From positions 1 through 39,611 of the forward strand of contig JAFEEH010000219.1 in NCBI GenBank assembly GCA_018241185.1: a DNA stretch of 39,611 nucleotides, read 5' to 3'. Below are positions 26,769-33,789 of this stretch, piece after piece. The stretch's first letter is position 1, and every line of letters begins with the position of its first letter. This DNA is from Pseudomonadota bacterium (GTDB taxonomy: Bacteria > Pseudomonadota > Gammaproteobacteria > Burkholderiales > Burkholderiaceae_C). The notes under the pieces are model-generated. The model ran no database searches. It saw only the letters and a program-made list of their open reading frames with translations, and had not been told where the DNA came from. The translations under genes and the position numbers were made by a program.

Positions 26769-28369
26769 CGCTTGCCGAAGCCGCCGAGGCCGCCGAGGCC
26801 GCCGAGCGTGCCCGTCAGTCCGCCGGTGAGGCTGCCGACCGTGGTGCCGATGCCGCCAGCCAGCGTGGCGCCACCCGTGCCGCCGCTGGTGCCGCCACCG
26901 GTGATCGGCGCGGTGATGGGGGCCGTGATCGGTGCCGTGATGGCCACCACCGGATTCACGACCGGCGCCACCGCCGACACCACGGGGGCCGTGATGCTGC
27001 CCAAGGCACCCGTCACCGGCGCCACGGTGGTGCCGACGGTCGTGGTCACCGGGGCCACGACGCTGCCGACCGTGGTGATGACCGGCGACACGACGGTGCC
27101 GACCGTCGTCGTGACTGGCGCCACGATGCTGCCGACCGTGGTGGTGACCGGCGCAACAACGCTGCCGACCGTGGTGGTGACTGGCGCCAATGCCGTGCCG
27201 ACGCCTGTCGTGGCGACGCCGAGTCCCGCGCCGGCCGATACGCCACCGCCGCCTGCACTTGCCCCCGCGCCGACTCCCGCCGCAACGCCCAGTCCGCCGG
27301 TCAGGCCGCCCAGGCTGCCGATTCCACCCAGGCCGGTTCCGCTCCCGCCGTTGAACAGGTCTCCGGCGTAGCCGACCGTGTTGCCCAGCGCGCCCGTCAC
27401 CCCGTCGGCCTGCTGGCCCGGCAGCGCCTGGCCCAGCTGCCGCACGGCACCGCCCAGGTTGTCGGTCAAGGCGTCGATCGGCGCGCCCAGGCCGGTGGCG
27501 TCGCCGATCCGCTGCGTCGTGCCCACCAATTGGCGGTCGACCGCCACCACGAGTTCGCTGCCGCGGCCGGTGACCTGGCGCACGGCACCACTGGCCAGCA
27601 CGTCGCCCACCCGGCCACCCACTTCGCCCACGCCATCGCCGACCCGGTCCACCAGGCCGCCCACGGGCTGCGTGACGGCAGCCAGCGGCGTGCCGGTGCC
27701 CAGTGTGCCGACCCCGTTGCCGAGGCTCGACACCGCGGTGCCGACCTGGCGCACCGCCGGGTCCGCGCTCGAAAGCGTGGTGCCCACCGGGTCGCTGGTC
27801 TGCCCGAGCTTGCCCAGGCCGTTGGCCACGCCCTGGCCCAGGGTGCTGACGGCCCCGCCGGTCGAGGTGACCGCGCCACCCACGCCGGCCGTGGTGCCGC
27901 CGAGCGGCGTGCCGCTGCCCACCTGGCCGAGCTGGCTGCCCAGCGAGCCGACAAGCTGGCCTGTCTGGTCGACCGTCTGCCCGGCCGACTGGATGAGGTT
28001 GTTGCTGGCCGCCAGGGCCCTGTCGGGCGTGGTGCCACCACCGCCCGTACCACCGCCGCCGCCTGGAGTTCCACCCCCGCCGCCTCCGCCACCGGTGCCG
28101 CCACCGCCGCCCGCCACTCCCGTACCTGCGCCGGAGCCCGTGCTGCCGCCGCCCGGCGCGTTGGTGCCGCCGCCCGCGCCCGCGGTGCCAGTCCCGCCCT
28201 CGCCGCTGCCGCCACTGATCGCCGATGGCGCCCTGGTGCTGGTGCCGCCGAAGCCCAGCGAGGTCGAGCCCTTGGACGCGCAGGCGCCCAGGGTCGACAA
28301 GGCTGCCACGGCCGCCATCACGGCAGCCAGCCTGCCGAAGCGCATTTCCCTCTGACTCGAAGCGTTCAT
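26765..28369 (-). CDS. Outer-membrane lipoprotein with Gly-rich and 11-residue repeat regions
   Basis: This 534-residue protein has a lipoprotein signal ending in LGAC with Cys30; Ala31-Ser32 follow, so outer-membrane sorting is expected. Residues about 50-112 are a Gly/Thr/Ser-rich stretch with long runs of glycine. Then come amphipathic segments with Gly-x-Ala-Val and Thr-Val spacing (residues about 118-330). Residues about 395-471 are seven tandem 11-residue units (APVTTTVGSVV type). A Gly-rich C-terminus ends GGLGGFGKR. It is coupled to the TpsB-type gene. Low-complexity sequence makes homology uncertain; it may be annotated as collagen-like in relatives, but there is no Gly-x-y triplet run. 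It could be the cargo, a surface filament, or a partner. Confidence 0.8.
   Translation of the reverse strand: MNASSQREMRFGRLAAVMAAVAALSTLGACASKGSTSLGFGGTSTRAPSAISGGSGEGGTGTAGAGGGTNAPGGGSTGSGAGTGVAGGGGGTGGGGGGGGTPGGGGGTGGGGTTPDRALAASNNLIQSAGQTVDQTGQLVGSLGSQLGQVGSGTPLGGTTAGVGGAVTSTGGAVSTLGQGVANGLGKLGQTSDPVGTTLSSADPAVRQVGTAVSSLGNGVGTLGTGTPLAAVTQPVGGLVDRVGDGVGEVGGRVGDVLASGAVRQVTGRGSELVVAVDRQLVGTTQRIGDATGLGAPIDALTDNLGGAVRQLGQALPGQQADGVTGALGNTVGYAGDLFNGGSGTGLGGIGSLGGLTGGLGVAAGVGAGASAGGGGVSAGAGLGVATTGVGTALAPVTTTVGSVVAPVTTTVGSIVAPVTTTVGTVVSPVITTVGSVVAPVTTTVGTTVAPVTGALGSITAPVVSAVAPVVNPVVAITAPITAPITAPITGGGTSGGTGGATLAGGIGTTVGSLTGGLTGTLGGLGGLGGFGKR
26957..27187 (-). repeat. Tandem 33-base coding repeats (seven units)
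   Basis: Seven consecutive 33-base units encode APVTTTVGSVV, APVTTTVGSIV, APVTTTVGTVV, SPVITTVGSVV, APVTTTVGTTV, APVTGALGSIT and APVVSAVAPVV. Conservation is high in the first five and fades in the last two, as expected for units added by slippage or unequal crossing over. Confidence 0.9.
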
Positions 28370-28693
28370 TTCGCTCTCCTGTCCGTTTTCATGCTCGGGG
28401 CGGTGCCCGTCGGGCGCCGTCGGTTTTGGCCTCGGCCAACCGCGGTTGGCACTTCGGCAGACACCAGTGTGTTCCTTCGAGAATCATTTCTTTACAGTCG
28501 TAACACACCCCTTGCGGCGCATTTGGACAAAAAAATCACGAATGCGAAATCAAAGAAAACCAGCTAAGAACTAAGGCCTAAAAGTCGTGGTAGGCCAAAG
28601 GTTCTGCTCTTGAGGGCGGGCTGGCATGGTGCCCGCGGCCTGCTGCGCGAAGTCGGCTAAGGTCGGCCCATTCCATCGCGAGGCCTGTCGTTC
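28370..28693. promoter_or_regulatory. Divergent intergenic region with an AT-rich core
   Basis: No gene is visible in these 324 bases. They separate the minus-strand lipoprotein gene, whose AGGAG site is directly adjacent, from the plus-strand esterase gene. Bases about 28470-28580 are strikingly AT-rich for this genome (several A and T runs) and probably hold the promoters. I could not assign -35 and -10 boxes with confidence and saw no strong palindrome. Confidence 0.5.
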
Positions 28694-29395
28694 ATGACCC
28701 AACCTGCCCCCATCGAAATCGAGACCGGCCCCGAGCCACGCGCCGCCGTACTGCTGATGCATGGCCTGGGCGACGAAGGCCGCAGCTTCGTGCCGCTGGT
28801 GCAGGAACTGGCGCCGGCCCTGGCGGCGGTGGGCGCCGTGCGCTTCGTGTTTCCCAATGCGCCCGAGATGCCGGTCACCATCAATGGCGGCTACCGCATG
28901 CCGGCGTGGTACGACATCCTGGGCCCCGGCCATCCCGAGGACGAGGCGGGCCTGCGTCGTTCTCAGGCGGCCATCGAATCGTTGATCGCCGCCGAGGCGG
29001 TGCGTGGTATCTCCGCGTCGCGCATCGTGCTCGCGGGGTTCTCGCAGGGCTGCGCGATGGCGTTGCTCACCGGGCTGCGCCATCCTGAGCGGCTGGCGGG
29101 CATCGCGGGCCTGTCGGGCTACCTGCCGCTCGCGGAGCTCACGGCGGCCGAGGTGCACGCGGCGAACCGCGGCACGCCTATCTTCCTGGCGCATGGCACG
29201 CAGGACGACATCGTGCCCTTGGGGCGCGCCGAGTTCGGCCGCGACGCCCTGCGCGCGCTCGGCTACGACGTGCAGTGGCACAGCTATCCGATGGCGCACA
29301 GCCTGTGCATGGAAGAGGTCGACGCGTTGGGCGCCTTCCTCGCCGACGTGCTGGCGCCCCGAGCGCGGCACACCCCGAACGGAGACTTTTCATGA
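28694..29395 (+). CDS. Phospholipase/carboxylesterase family alpha/beta hydrolase
   Basis: This 233-residue cytoplasmic serine esterase is of the PF02230 type. The oxyanion region is LLMHGLGDEGRSF, the nucleophile elbow LAGFSQGCAMAL places Ser117, and the acid and base are probably the Asp of HGTQDDIVP and the His of YPMAHSLC near the C-terminus. It would hydrolyse short-chain esters or lysophospholipids. The ATGA overlap with the ABM-domain gene downstream indicates an operon. Confidence 0.92.
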   Translation: MTQPAPIEIETGPEPRAAVLLMHGLGDEGRSFVPLVQELAPALAAVGAVRFVFPNAPEMPVTINGGYRMPAWYDILGPGHPEDEAGLRRSQAAIESLIAAEAVRGISASRIVLAGFSQGCAMALLTGLRHPERLAGIAGLSGYLPLAELTAAEVHAANRGTPIFLAHGTQDDIVPLGRAEFGRDALRALGYDVQWHSYPMAHSLCMEEVDALGAFLADVLAPRARHTPNGDFS

Positions 29396-29724
29396 TCGTC
29401 GTCATCGGCACCGCGCTTGCGCGCCCCGACACGCTGGATGAAATGCGCCGCCTGTCGATCGAGCACGTGGAGCGCTCTCGCCGCGAACCCGGCTGCGTAT
29501 CGCACGAGGTCGCGATCGACGCGCTGCGCCCGCTGCAACTGACCTTCACCGAACGCTGGAGCGACGCGGCGGCGCTGGCTGCGCACTTCCAGGTCGACGC
29601 CTCGCGGCGCTTCGCCAAGGCGCTGGCGACGCTCGGTGCCGAGCCGCCGCAGATGACGCTGTACGTCGCCGACGCCGTGACGCCGGCGCAACTGCTTGCG
29701 CAGGCGAGCCCCAAGGGCGGCTGA
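29392..29724 (+). CDS. ABM-domain protein, putative quinol monooxygenase
   Basis: This 110-residue protein has the antibiotic-biosynthesis-monooxygenase fold: a first strand MIVVIGTALARP, a helix with EMRRLSIEHVERSRREPGCVSHEV, and a C-terminal strand. It is an ABM or YgiN-like protein, possibly acting on quinols or small aromatics, but many ABM proteins have no known substrate. Its start overlaps the esterase stop. Confidence 0.82.
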   Translation: MIVVIGTALARPDTLDEMRRLSIEHVERSRREPGCVSHEVAIDALRPLQLTFTERWSDAAALAAHFQVDASRRFAKALATLGAEPPQMTLYVADAVTPAQLLAQASPKGG

Positions 29725-29754
29725 GCTGCGGCCGCTGCCATAGGGTCTTTAGGG

Positions 29755-29818
29755 GTCGAATCGGCCTCTGGCGCCCGCGGGACGGGCGCCGGCAGCTATG
29801 AAAAGCATAGCAAACGGG
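29755..29818 (+). repeat. Two-hairpin dispersed repeat, copy 5
   Basis: TCGAATCGGCCTCTGGCGCCCG, GGACGGGCGCCGG, CAGCTATG-aaaag-CATAGCAAACG. It occupies much of the 185-base gap between the ABM-domain gene and gshA. The second stem is perfect. Confidence 0.85.
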
Positions 29819-29909
29819 TCGTCGCCCGGTCGCGGAATCGGCCGCCCGACGCGAAGGCGCGGGCGGTGTTACCGTGCGGCCCAATCCGAGATTCACGAGA
29901 CACCTGCAC

Positions 29910-31478
29910 ATGAGCAAACTGCAGCAGCGGCTGGGAGCGATACCGCCGGCGAGGCTGAAAGGCATCCGCCGGGGCATCGAGAAGGAAAGCCTGCGTTCGC
30001 AGCCCGATGGCAAGCTGGCCCTCACGCCGCACCCCGCGGCGCTGGGCAGCGCCCTGACGCACCCGCACATCACGACCGACTTCAGCGAGTCGCAGCTCGA
30101 ACTCATCACCGGCGTGCACGCCGACGTCGAAGCCTGCCTGGCCGAACTGACCGAGGTGCACCAGTTCACCTACCGGGCGCTGCAGGGCGCGGCGGGCGAG
30201 CCGGGCGAGGTGATGTGGGTGTCGAGCATGCCCTGCGGCCTGCCGTCGGACGAGAACATCCCGCTCGGGCGCTACGGCACCTCGAACGTCGGGCGTGCCA
30301 AGAGCGTGTATCGCATGGGCCTGGCGCACCGCTACGGCCGGCGCATGCAGACCATCTCGGGCATCCACTACAACTGGTCGCTGCCCGAGGTGAAGAGCGA
30401 CGAGTACTTCGCGCTCATCCGCAACTTCCGCCGCCACGCCTTCCTGCTGCTGTACCTCTTCGGTGCCTCGCCCGCCGTGTGCGCGAGCTTCGTCGAGGGC
30501 CGGCCGCACGAGCTGCAGCCGCTGGGCGAGTACACGATGTACATGCCGCACGGCACTTCGCTGCGCATGGGCCGGCTGGGCTACCAGAGCGAGGCGCAGG
30601 CCTCGCTGTTCGTGAGCTACAACAGCCTGGACGGCTACGGTGCCTCGCTGGCCGACGCGCTCACGCGCCCCTACCCGGCCTACGAAGCCATCGGCATCCG
30701 CAACCTGGGCGGCGAGTACAACCAGCTCGCCACCACGCTGCTGCAGATCGAGAACGAGTTCTACGGCACGATCCGCCCCAAGCGCGTGATCTTCCCCGGC
30801 GAGCGCCCGCTGCATGCGCTGCGCGAGCGCGGCGTCGAATACGTCGAGGTTCGCCTGATGGACCTCGACCCCTTCGAGCCGGTCGGCATCCGCGCGCAGA
30901 CCATGCGCTTCCTCGACATCTTCCTGCTGCACTGCCTGCTGGCCGACAGCCCGCCCGACAGCCGCGACGAGATCGGCGAGATCGCGCACAACCAGCATCT
31001 CACGGCCGCACGCGGGCGCGAGCCAGGGCTGTCGCTGCAGCGCGGCGGCCGGCCGGTGAAGCTGGTGGAGTGGGGCGCCGAGATCCTCGACCAGTGCCGT
31101 CCCATCGCCGCTGCGCTGGATGCCGCCCAGGGCGGCGAGCTGCACGCCCACGCGCTCGATGCCGCGCGGGCCGCCCTGGCGGCGCCCGACACGCTGCCCT
31201 CGGCGCGCGTGCTGGCGCACATGGCCGCCGAGCACGGCAACTCGTTCACCGCCTTCACTCGCGCGCGCTCCGAAGCCGTACGCGACACGCTCCTGGCCCT
31301 GCCCTGGAGCGCCGAGCGCCAGCAGGCCTTCGAGGCGGCCACGGCCGCTTCGGTGGAGGAGCAGCGGCGCATCGAGGCGGCCGACACGATGCCCTTCGAG
31401 CAGTACCGGGAGCAGTACGTGTCGCCCGCACGCCTGGGCCTGCGGCCGCTGCGCGGCGACGTGGCGCTGGCGATCTGA
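29910..31478 (+). CDS. gshA: Glutamate-cysteine ligase
   Basis: This 522-residue enzyme makes gamma-glutamylcysteine from glutamate, cysteine and ATP, the first step of glutathione synthesis. It matches the gammaproteobacterial GshA type (E. coli 518 residues): GIEKESLR near the N-terminus, TDFSESQLELITG, MPCGLP, the YRMGLAHRYGRRMQTISGIHYN block, and the central VEVRLMDLDPF. The start MSKLQQ at 29910 is conventional; an upstream start at 29874 would add 12 residues. gshB is not in the window. Its product is also a possible EgtB substrate. Confidence 0.95.
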   Translation: MSKLQQRLGAIPPARLKGIRRGIEKESLRSQPDGKLALTPHPAALGSALTHPHITTDFSESQLELITGVHADVEACLAELTEVHQFTYRALQGAAGEPGEVMWVSSMPCGLPSDENIPLGRYGTSNVGRAKSVYRMGLAHRYGRRMQTISGIHYNWSLPEVKSDEYFALIRNFRRHAFLLLYLFGASPAVCASFVEGRPHELQPLGEYTMYMPHGTSLRMGRLGYQSEAQASLFVSYNSLDGYGASLADALTRPYPAYEAIGIRNLGGEYNQLATTLLQIENEFYGTIRPKRVIFPGERPLHALRERGVEYVEVRLMDLDPFEPVGIRAQTMRFLDIFLLHCLLADSPPDSRDEIGEIAHNQHLTAARGREPGLSLQRGGRPVKLVEWGAEILDQCRPIAAALDAAQGGELHAHALDAARAALAAPDTLPSARVLAHMAAEHGNSFTAFTRARSEAVRDTLLALPWSAERQQAFEAATAASVEEQRRIEAADTMPFEQYREQYVSPARLGLRPLRGDVALAI

Positions 31479-31584
31479 GCCGGGCCGGCTGTCCGGCGCC
31501 GGACAGCCGACCGGCGCGAAGGATGGAACACTGCCTGCGCGGCGCGCGTCGCGCCTTGCCTTCAACACCCTCTCAAGGAGACCC

Positions 31585-31893
31585 ATGATCCACGTCATCG
31601 CCACCGTCGAGCTCAACCCGGGCACGCGCGACGCCTTCCTCGCCGAGTTCCACAAAGTCGTGCCCACCGTGCTGGAGGAGGCCGGCTGCGTCGCCTACAC
31701 GCCCACCGTCGACAACCAGCCTGCCATCCCCGGCCAGTTCGAGGTGGGGGCCGATCGCGTGGTGGTGGTCGAGCAGTGGGAAAGCCTGGATGCCCTCAAG
31801 GCCCATGGCGCCGCGCCGCACATGAAGGCCTATCGGGCGGCCGTCAAGGCCTATGTTCGAGGCATGGAGCTGCGGGTGCTGACCCCGGCCTGA
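31585..31893 (+). CDS. ABM-domain protein, putative quinol monooxygenase
   Basis: This 102-residue protein begins MIHVIATVELNPGTRDAFLAEF, the ABM-fold first strand and helix, with EEAGCVAYTP and VVVVEQWESLDALKAHGAAPHMKAY, which match the YgiN/ABM consensus closely. An AAGGAG site precedes the ATG. It follows gshA by 106 bases and ends in a strong terminator. The 29392 protein is a distant relative on the other side of gshA. The substrate is unknown. Confidence 0.87.
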   Translation: MIHVIATVELNPGTRDAFLAEFHKVVPTVLEEAGCVAYTPTVDNQPAIPGQFEVGADRVVVVEQWESLDALKAHGAAPHMKAYRAAVKAYVRGMELRVLTPA

Positions 31894-31927
31894 GTGAATC
31901 CTCGCGCCGCCGGCGCATCGCCCAGAC

Positions 31928-31955
31928 AGCGGGACCCTCGGGTCCCGCTTCTTTT
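31928..31955 (+). terminator. Rho-independent terminator after the second ABM gene
   Basis: AGCGGGACC (31928-31936) and GGTCCCGCT (31941-31949) form a perfect 9-base stem with loop CTCG, followed by TCTTTTT. It closes the plus-strand unit that includes gshA and the ABM gene. Confidence 0.95.
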
Positions 31956-32093
31956 TGGTGCATGGACCCTCGCCAAGACAGGACTTTTGCCACATATAGG
32001 CCATTTGGCTTATCAAACTTTTGCATTCAAAGGTTTCCAAAGTCGTCACAAAGTGTGAAACTGAATACCTCTGACTGACATTGGGCCACCACC

Positions 32094-32684
32094 GTGAACT
32101 TCTTCGACTTCCAGCACAACCCTGCCTCCGTGCAGGTCGAGGAGCTTGAGTTCGCCGTTGTCACGGCGCGCCGGCCCGATCGCCACATCGACGCCACCAT
32201 CGGCGAAGTGCTGCGGGTCATCCACGACAAGATGGGCATGCACTTCGTGTTCGCCTCCGAAGTGGTGGTGGGCGCCGCGCCGGAGCCGGGCCGCGAGCTC
32301 TCGGAGGCCGCCCAGTGGTACCTGTTCGACAGCGCTTTCTGCCGCGACGAGGTGATGCCTCACTGGATCCAGGCCGATGCACCGCTGCCCACCGGCTGCT
32401 TCACGGTGCCAGTCGTGCTGGCGAGCGGCAGCGTCGTGGGTGTGATCTACGCGCCGCGTTTCGCCGCCGACGCGGGACGCGAGCAACAACTGCTGCGCCA
32501 GGTCGAACTGTCCAGCCAGCTCATCGCGCGCCGGATCGACGAGCGCAACCGTCCCGTGGCCGCACCGCGCGCCACCGGTGAAACCGCCACCATCACCCCC
32601 TTCGTCGAAGCGCAGCCGCAGCCCGTGCCGGCCGCGGTGCCGCAGTTCGACGACATCCCGCGCACCTGGGCCCTCGCGGCCTGA
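32094..32684 (+). CDS. Possible GAF-like protein of unknown function
   Basis: This 196-residue protein has a GTG start and no signal peptide. The region around residues 35-155 (TIGEVLRVIHDKMGMHFVFA, PTGCFTVPVVLASGSVVGVIY, then a helix LLRQVELSSQLIARRIDE) is compatible with a GAF-type sensor fold, ending in a Pro-rich tail. No catalytic domain is attached. An unusually AT-rich 110-base leader (31970-32080) precedes it, probably its promoter. The assignment is by pattern only. Confidence 0.65.
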   Translation: MNFFDFQHNPASVQVEELEFAVVTARRPDRHIDATIGEVLRVIHDKMGMHFVFASEVVVGAAPEPGRELSEAAQWYLFDSAFCRDEVMPHWIQADAPLPTGCFTVPVVLASGSVVGVIYAPRFAADAGREQQLLRQVELSSQLIARRIDERNRPVAAPRATGETATITPFVEAQPQPVPAAVPQFDDIPRTWALAA

Positions 32685-32859
32685 GGACGCCCCGGCTCCC
32701 GCCCTTTTCTGCCGGCGCATCGCGCGCTGCACGGCATGCGTGCGCCCGCGACAGGCCCGTCGCTGCGGCAGGCACTACAGTCGCCGGTTGCCATCCTCCG
32801 GCCGCGGGCCTTCGGGCGCGTGCGGCCATTCAAAGCCAGACAAGGAAAGGAAACCGAGC

Positions 32860-33768
32860 GTGAACATCGATTTCAAGGGCCGCGTGGCCATCGTCACCGG
32901 GGCCGGCGGCGGCCTGGGCCGCCAGCATGCGCTGGCCCTGGCGGCGCGGGGCGCCAAGGTGCTGGTCAACGACCTGGGCGGCGCGGTGGACGGGCAGGGC
33001 GGCTCGACCACGGCGGCGCAGCAGGTGGTCGACGAGATCCGTGCGGCCGGCGGCGAAGCCCTCGCCAACGGCGCCTCCGTCACCGACTTCGTCGCCGTGC
33101 AGGCGATGGTGCAGCAGGCGGTGGACGCCTGGGGCCGCGTCGACGTGCTGGTCAACAACGCTGGCATCCTGCGCGACAAGAGCTTCGCCAAGATGGACCT
33201 GGCCGACTTCCGCCTCGTGGTCGACGTGCACCTGATGGGCGCCGTGCATTGCACCAAGGCCGTCTGGGCGCTGATGAACGAGCAGAAGTACGGCCGCATC
33301 GTCATGACCACCTCGTCCTCGGGCCTGTACGGCAACTTCGGCCAGAGCAACTACGGTGCCGCCAAGCTCGCGCTGGTGGGCCTGATGCAGACGTTGAGCC
33401 TCGAGGGCGCCAAGAACAACATCCACGTCAACTGCCTGGCGCCCACGGCCGCCACGCGCATGACCGAGGGCCTGATGCCGCAGGAGGTGCTGGAGGCGCT
33501 CAGGCCCGAGGCCGTGGTACCGGCGATGCTGGTGCTGGCCGCCGAGAGCGCGCCCACGCGCACGATCCTGTGCGCTGGCGCCGGCACCTTCGAGGCGGCG
33601 CACATCACGCTCACGCAGGGTGCCTACATCGGCCTGGCGGCCGACACGCCGGAGCAGCTGGCCGCGCGCCTGCAGGAAGTAACCGACCGCAACGGCGAGC
33701 AGGTGCCGCAAAGCGGCGCCGCGCAGGGGGCCAACGAGGTCGGCAAGGCGATGGCGGCGCGCCGCTGA
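32860..33768 (+). CDS. SDR-family dehydrogenase (3-hydroxyacyl-CoA type)
   Basis: This 302-residue short-chain dehydrogenase has the NAD(P) motif TGAGGGLGR near residue 14, NNAG near 100, Ser in TTSSSG, and the YGAAK catalytic pair. Its LVNDLGGAVDGQGGS insert and the C-terminal extension after residue 220 match the group related to the dehydrogenase domain of peroxisomal multifunctional enzyme type 2, so a 3-hydroxyacyl-CoA substrate is plausible. The GTG start at 32860 follows an AAGGAAAGG site. It is convergent with the EF-hand membrane protein gene. Confidence 0.9.
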   Translation: MNIDFKGRVAIVTGAGGGLGRQHALALAARGAKVLVNDLGGAVDGQGGSTTAAQQVVDEIRAAGGEALANGASVTDFVAVQAMVQQAVDAWGRVDVLVNNAGILRDKSFAKMDLADFRLVVDVHLMGAVHCTKAVWALMNEQKYGRIVMTTSSSGLYGNFGQSNYGAAKLALVGLMQTLSLEGAKNNIHVNCLAPTAATRMTEGLMPQEVLEALRPEAVVPAMLVLAAESAPTRTILCAGAGTFEAAHITLTQGAYIGLAADTPEQLAARLQEVTDRNGEQVPQSGAAQGANEVGKAMAARR

Positions 33769-33789
33769 GGCGCCCGCCACCCGCCTTTT

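Noticed and set aside
26957-27187. Regular repeats that might be a CRISPR array
   Set aside because: The 33-base units are contiguous with no spacers and are in frame inside a lipoprotein gene.
25185-27371. Long plus-strand open frame (728 codons) over the TpsB-type and lipoprotein genes
   Set aside because: It is antisense to two genes with clear signal peptides and domain motifs, and its C-terminal VVVTGATTLPT repeats are only the complement of the coding 33-base units.
27378-28355. Proline-rich plus-strand frame suggesting a PPE-like or extensin-like protein
   Set aside because: It is the exact complement of the poly-Gly part of the lipoprotein; no ribosome-binding site or signal peptide fits.
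29910-31478. gshA as EgtA of the ergothioneine pathway
   Set aside because: Sequence is the proteobacterial glutathione-type GshA and the gene is 15 kb from the egt operon. It may still provide the thiol substrate, but it is not an egtA gene.
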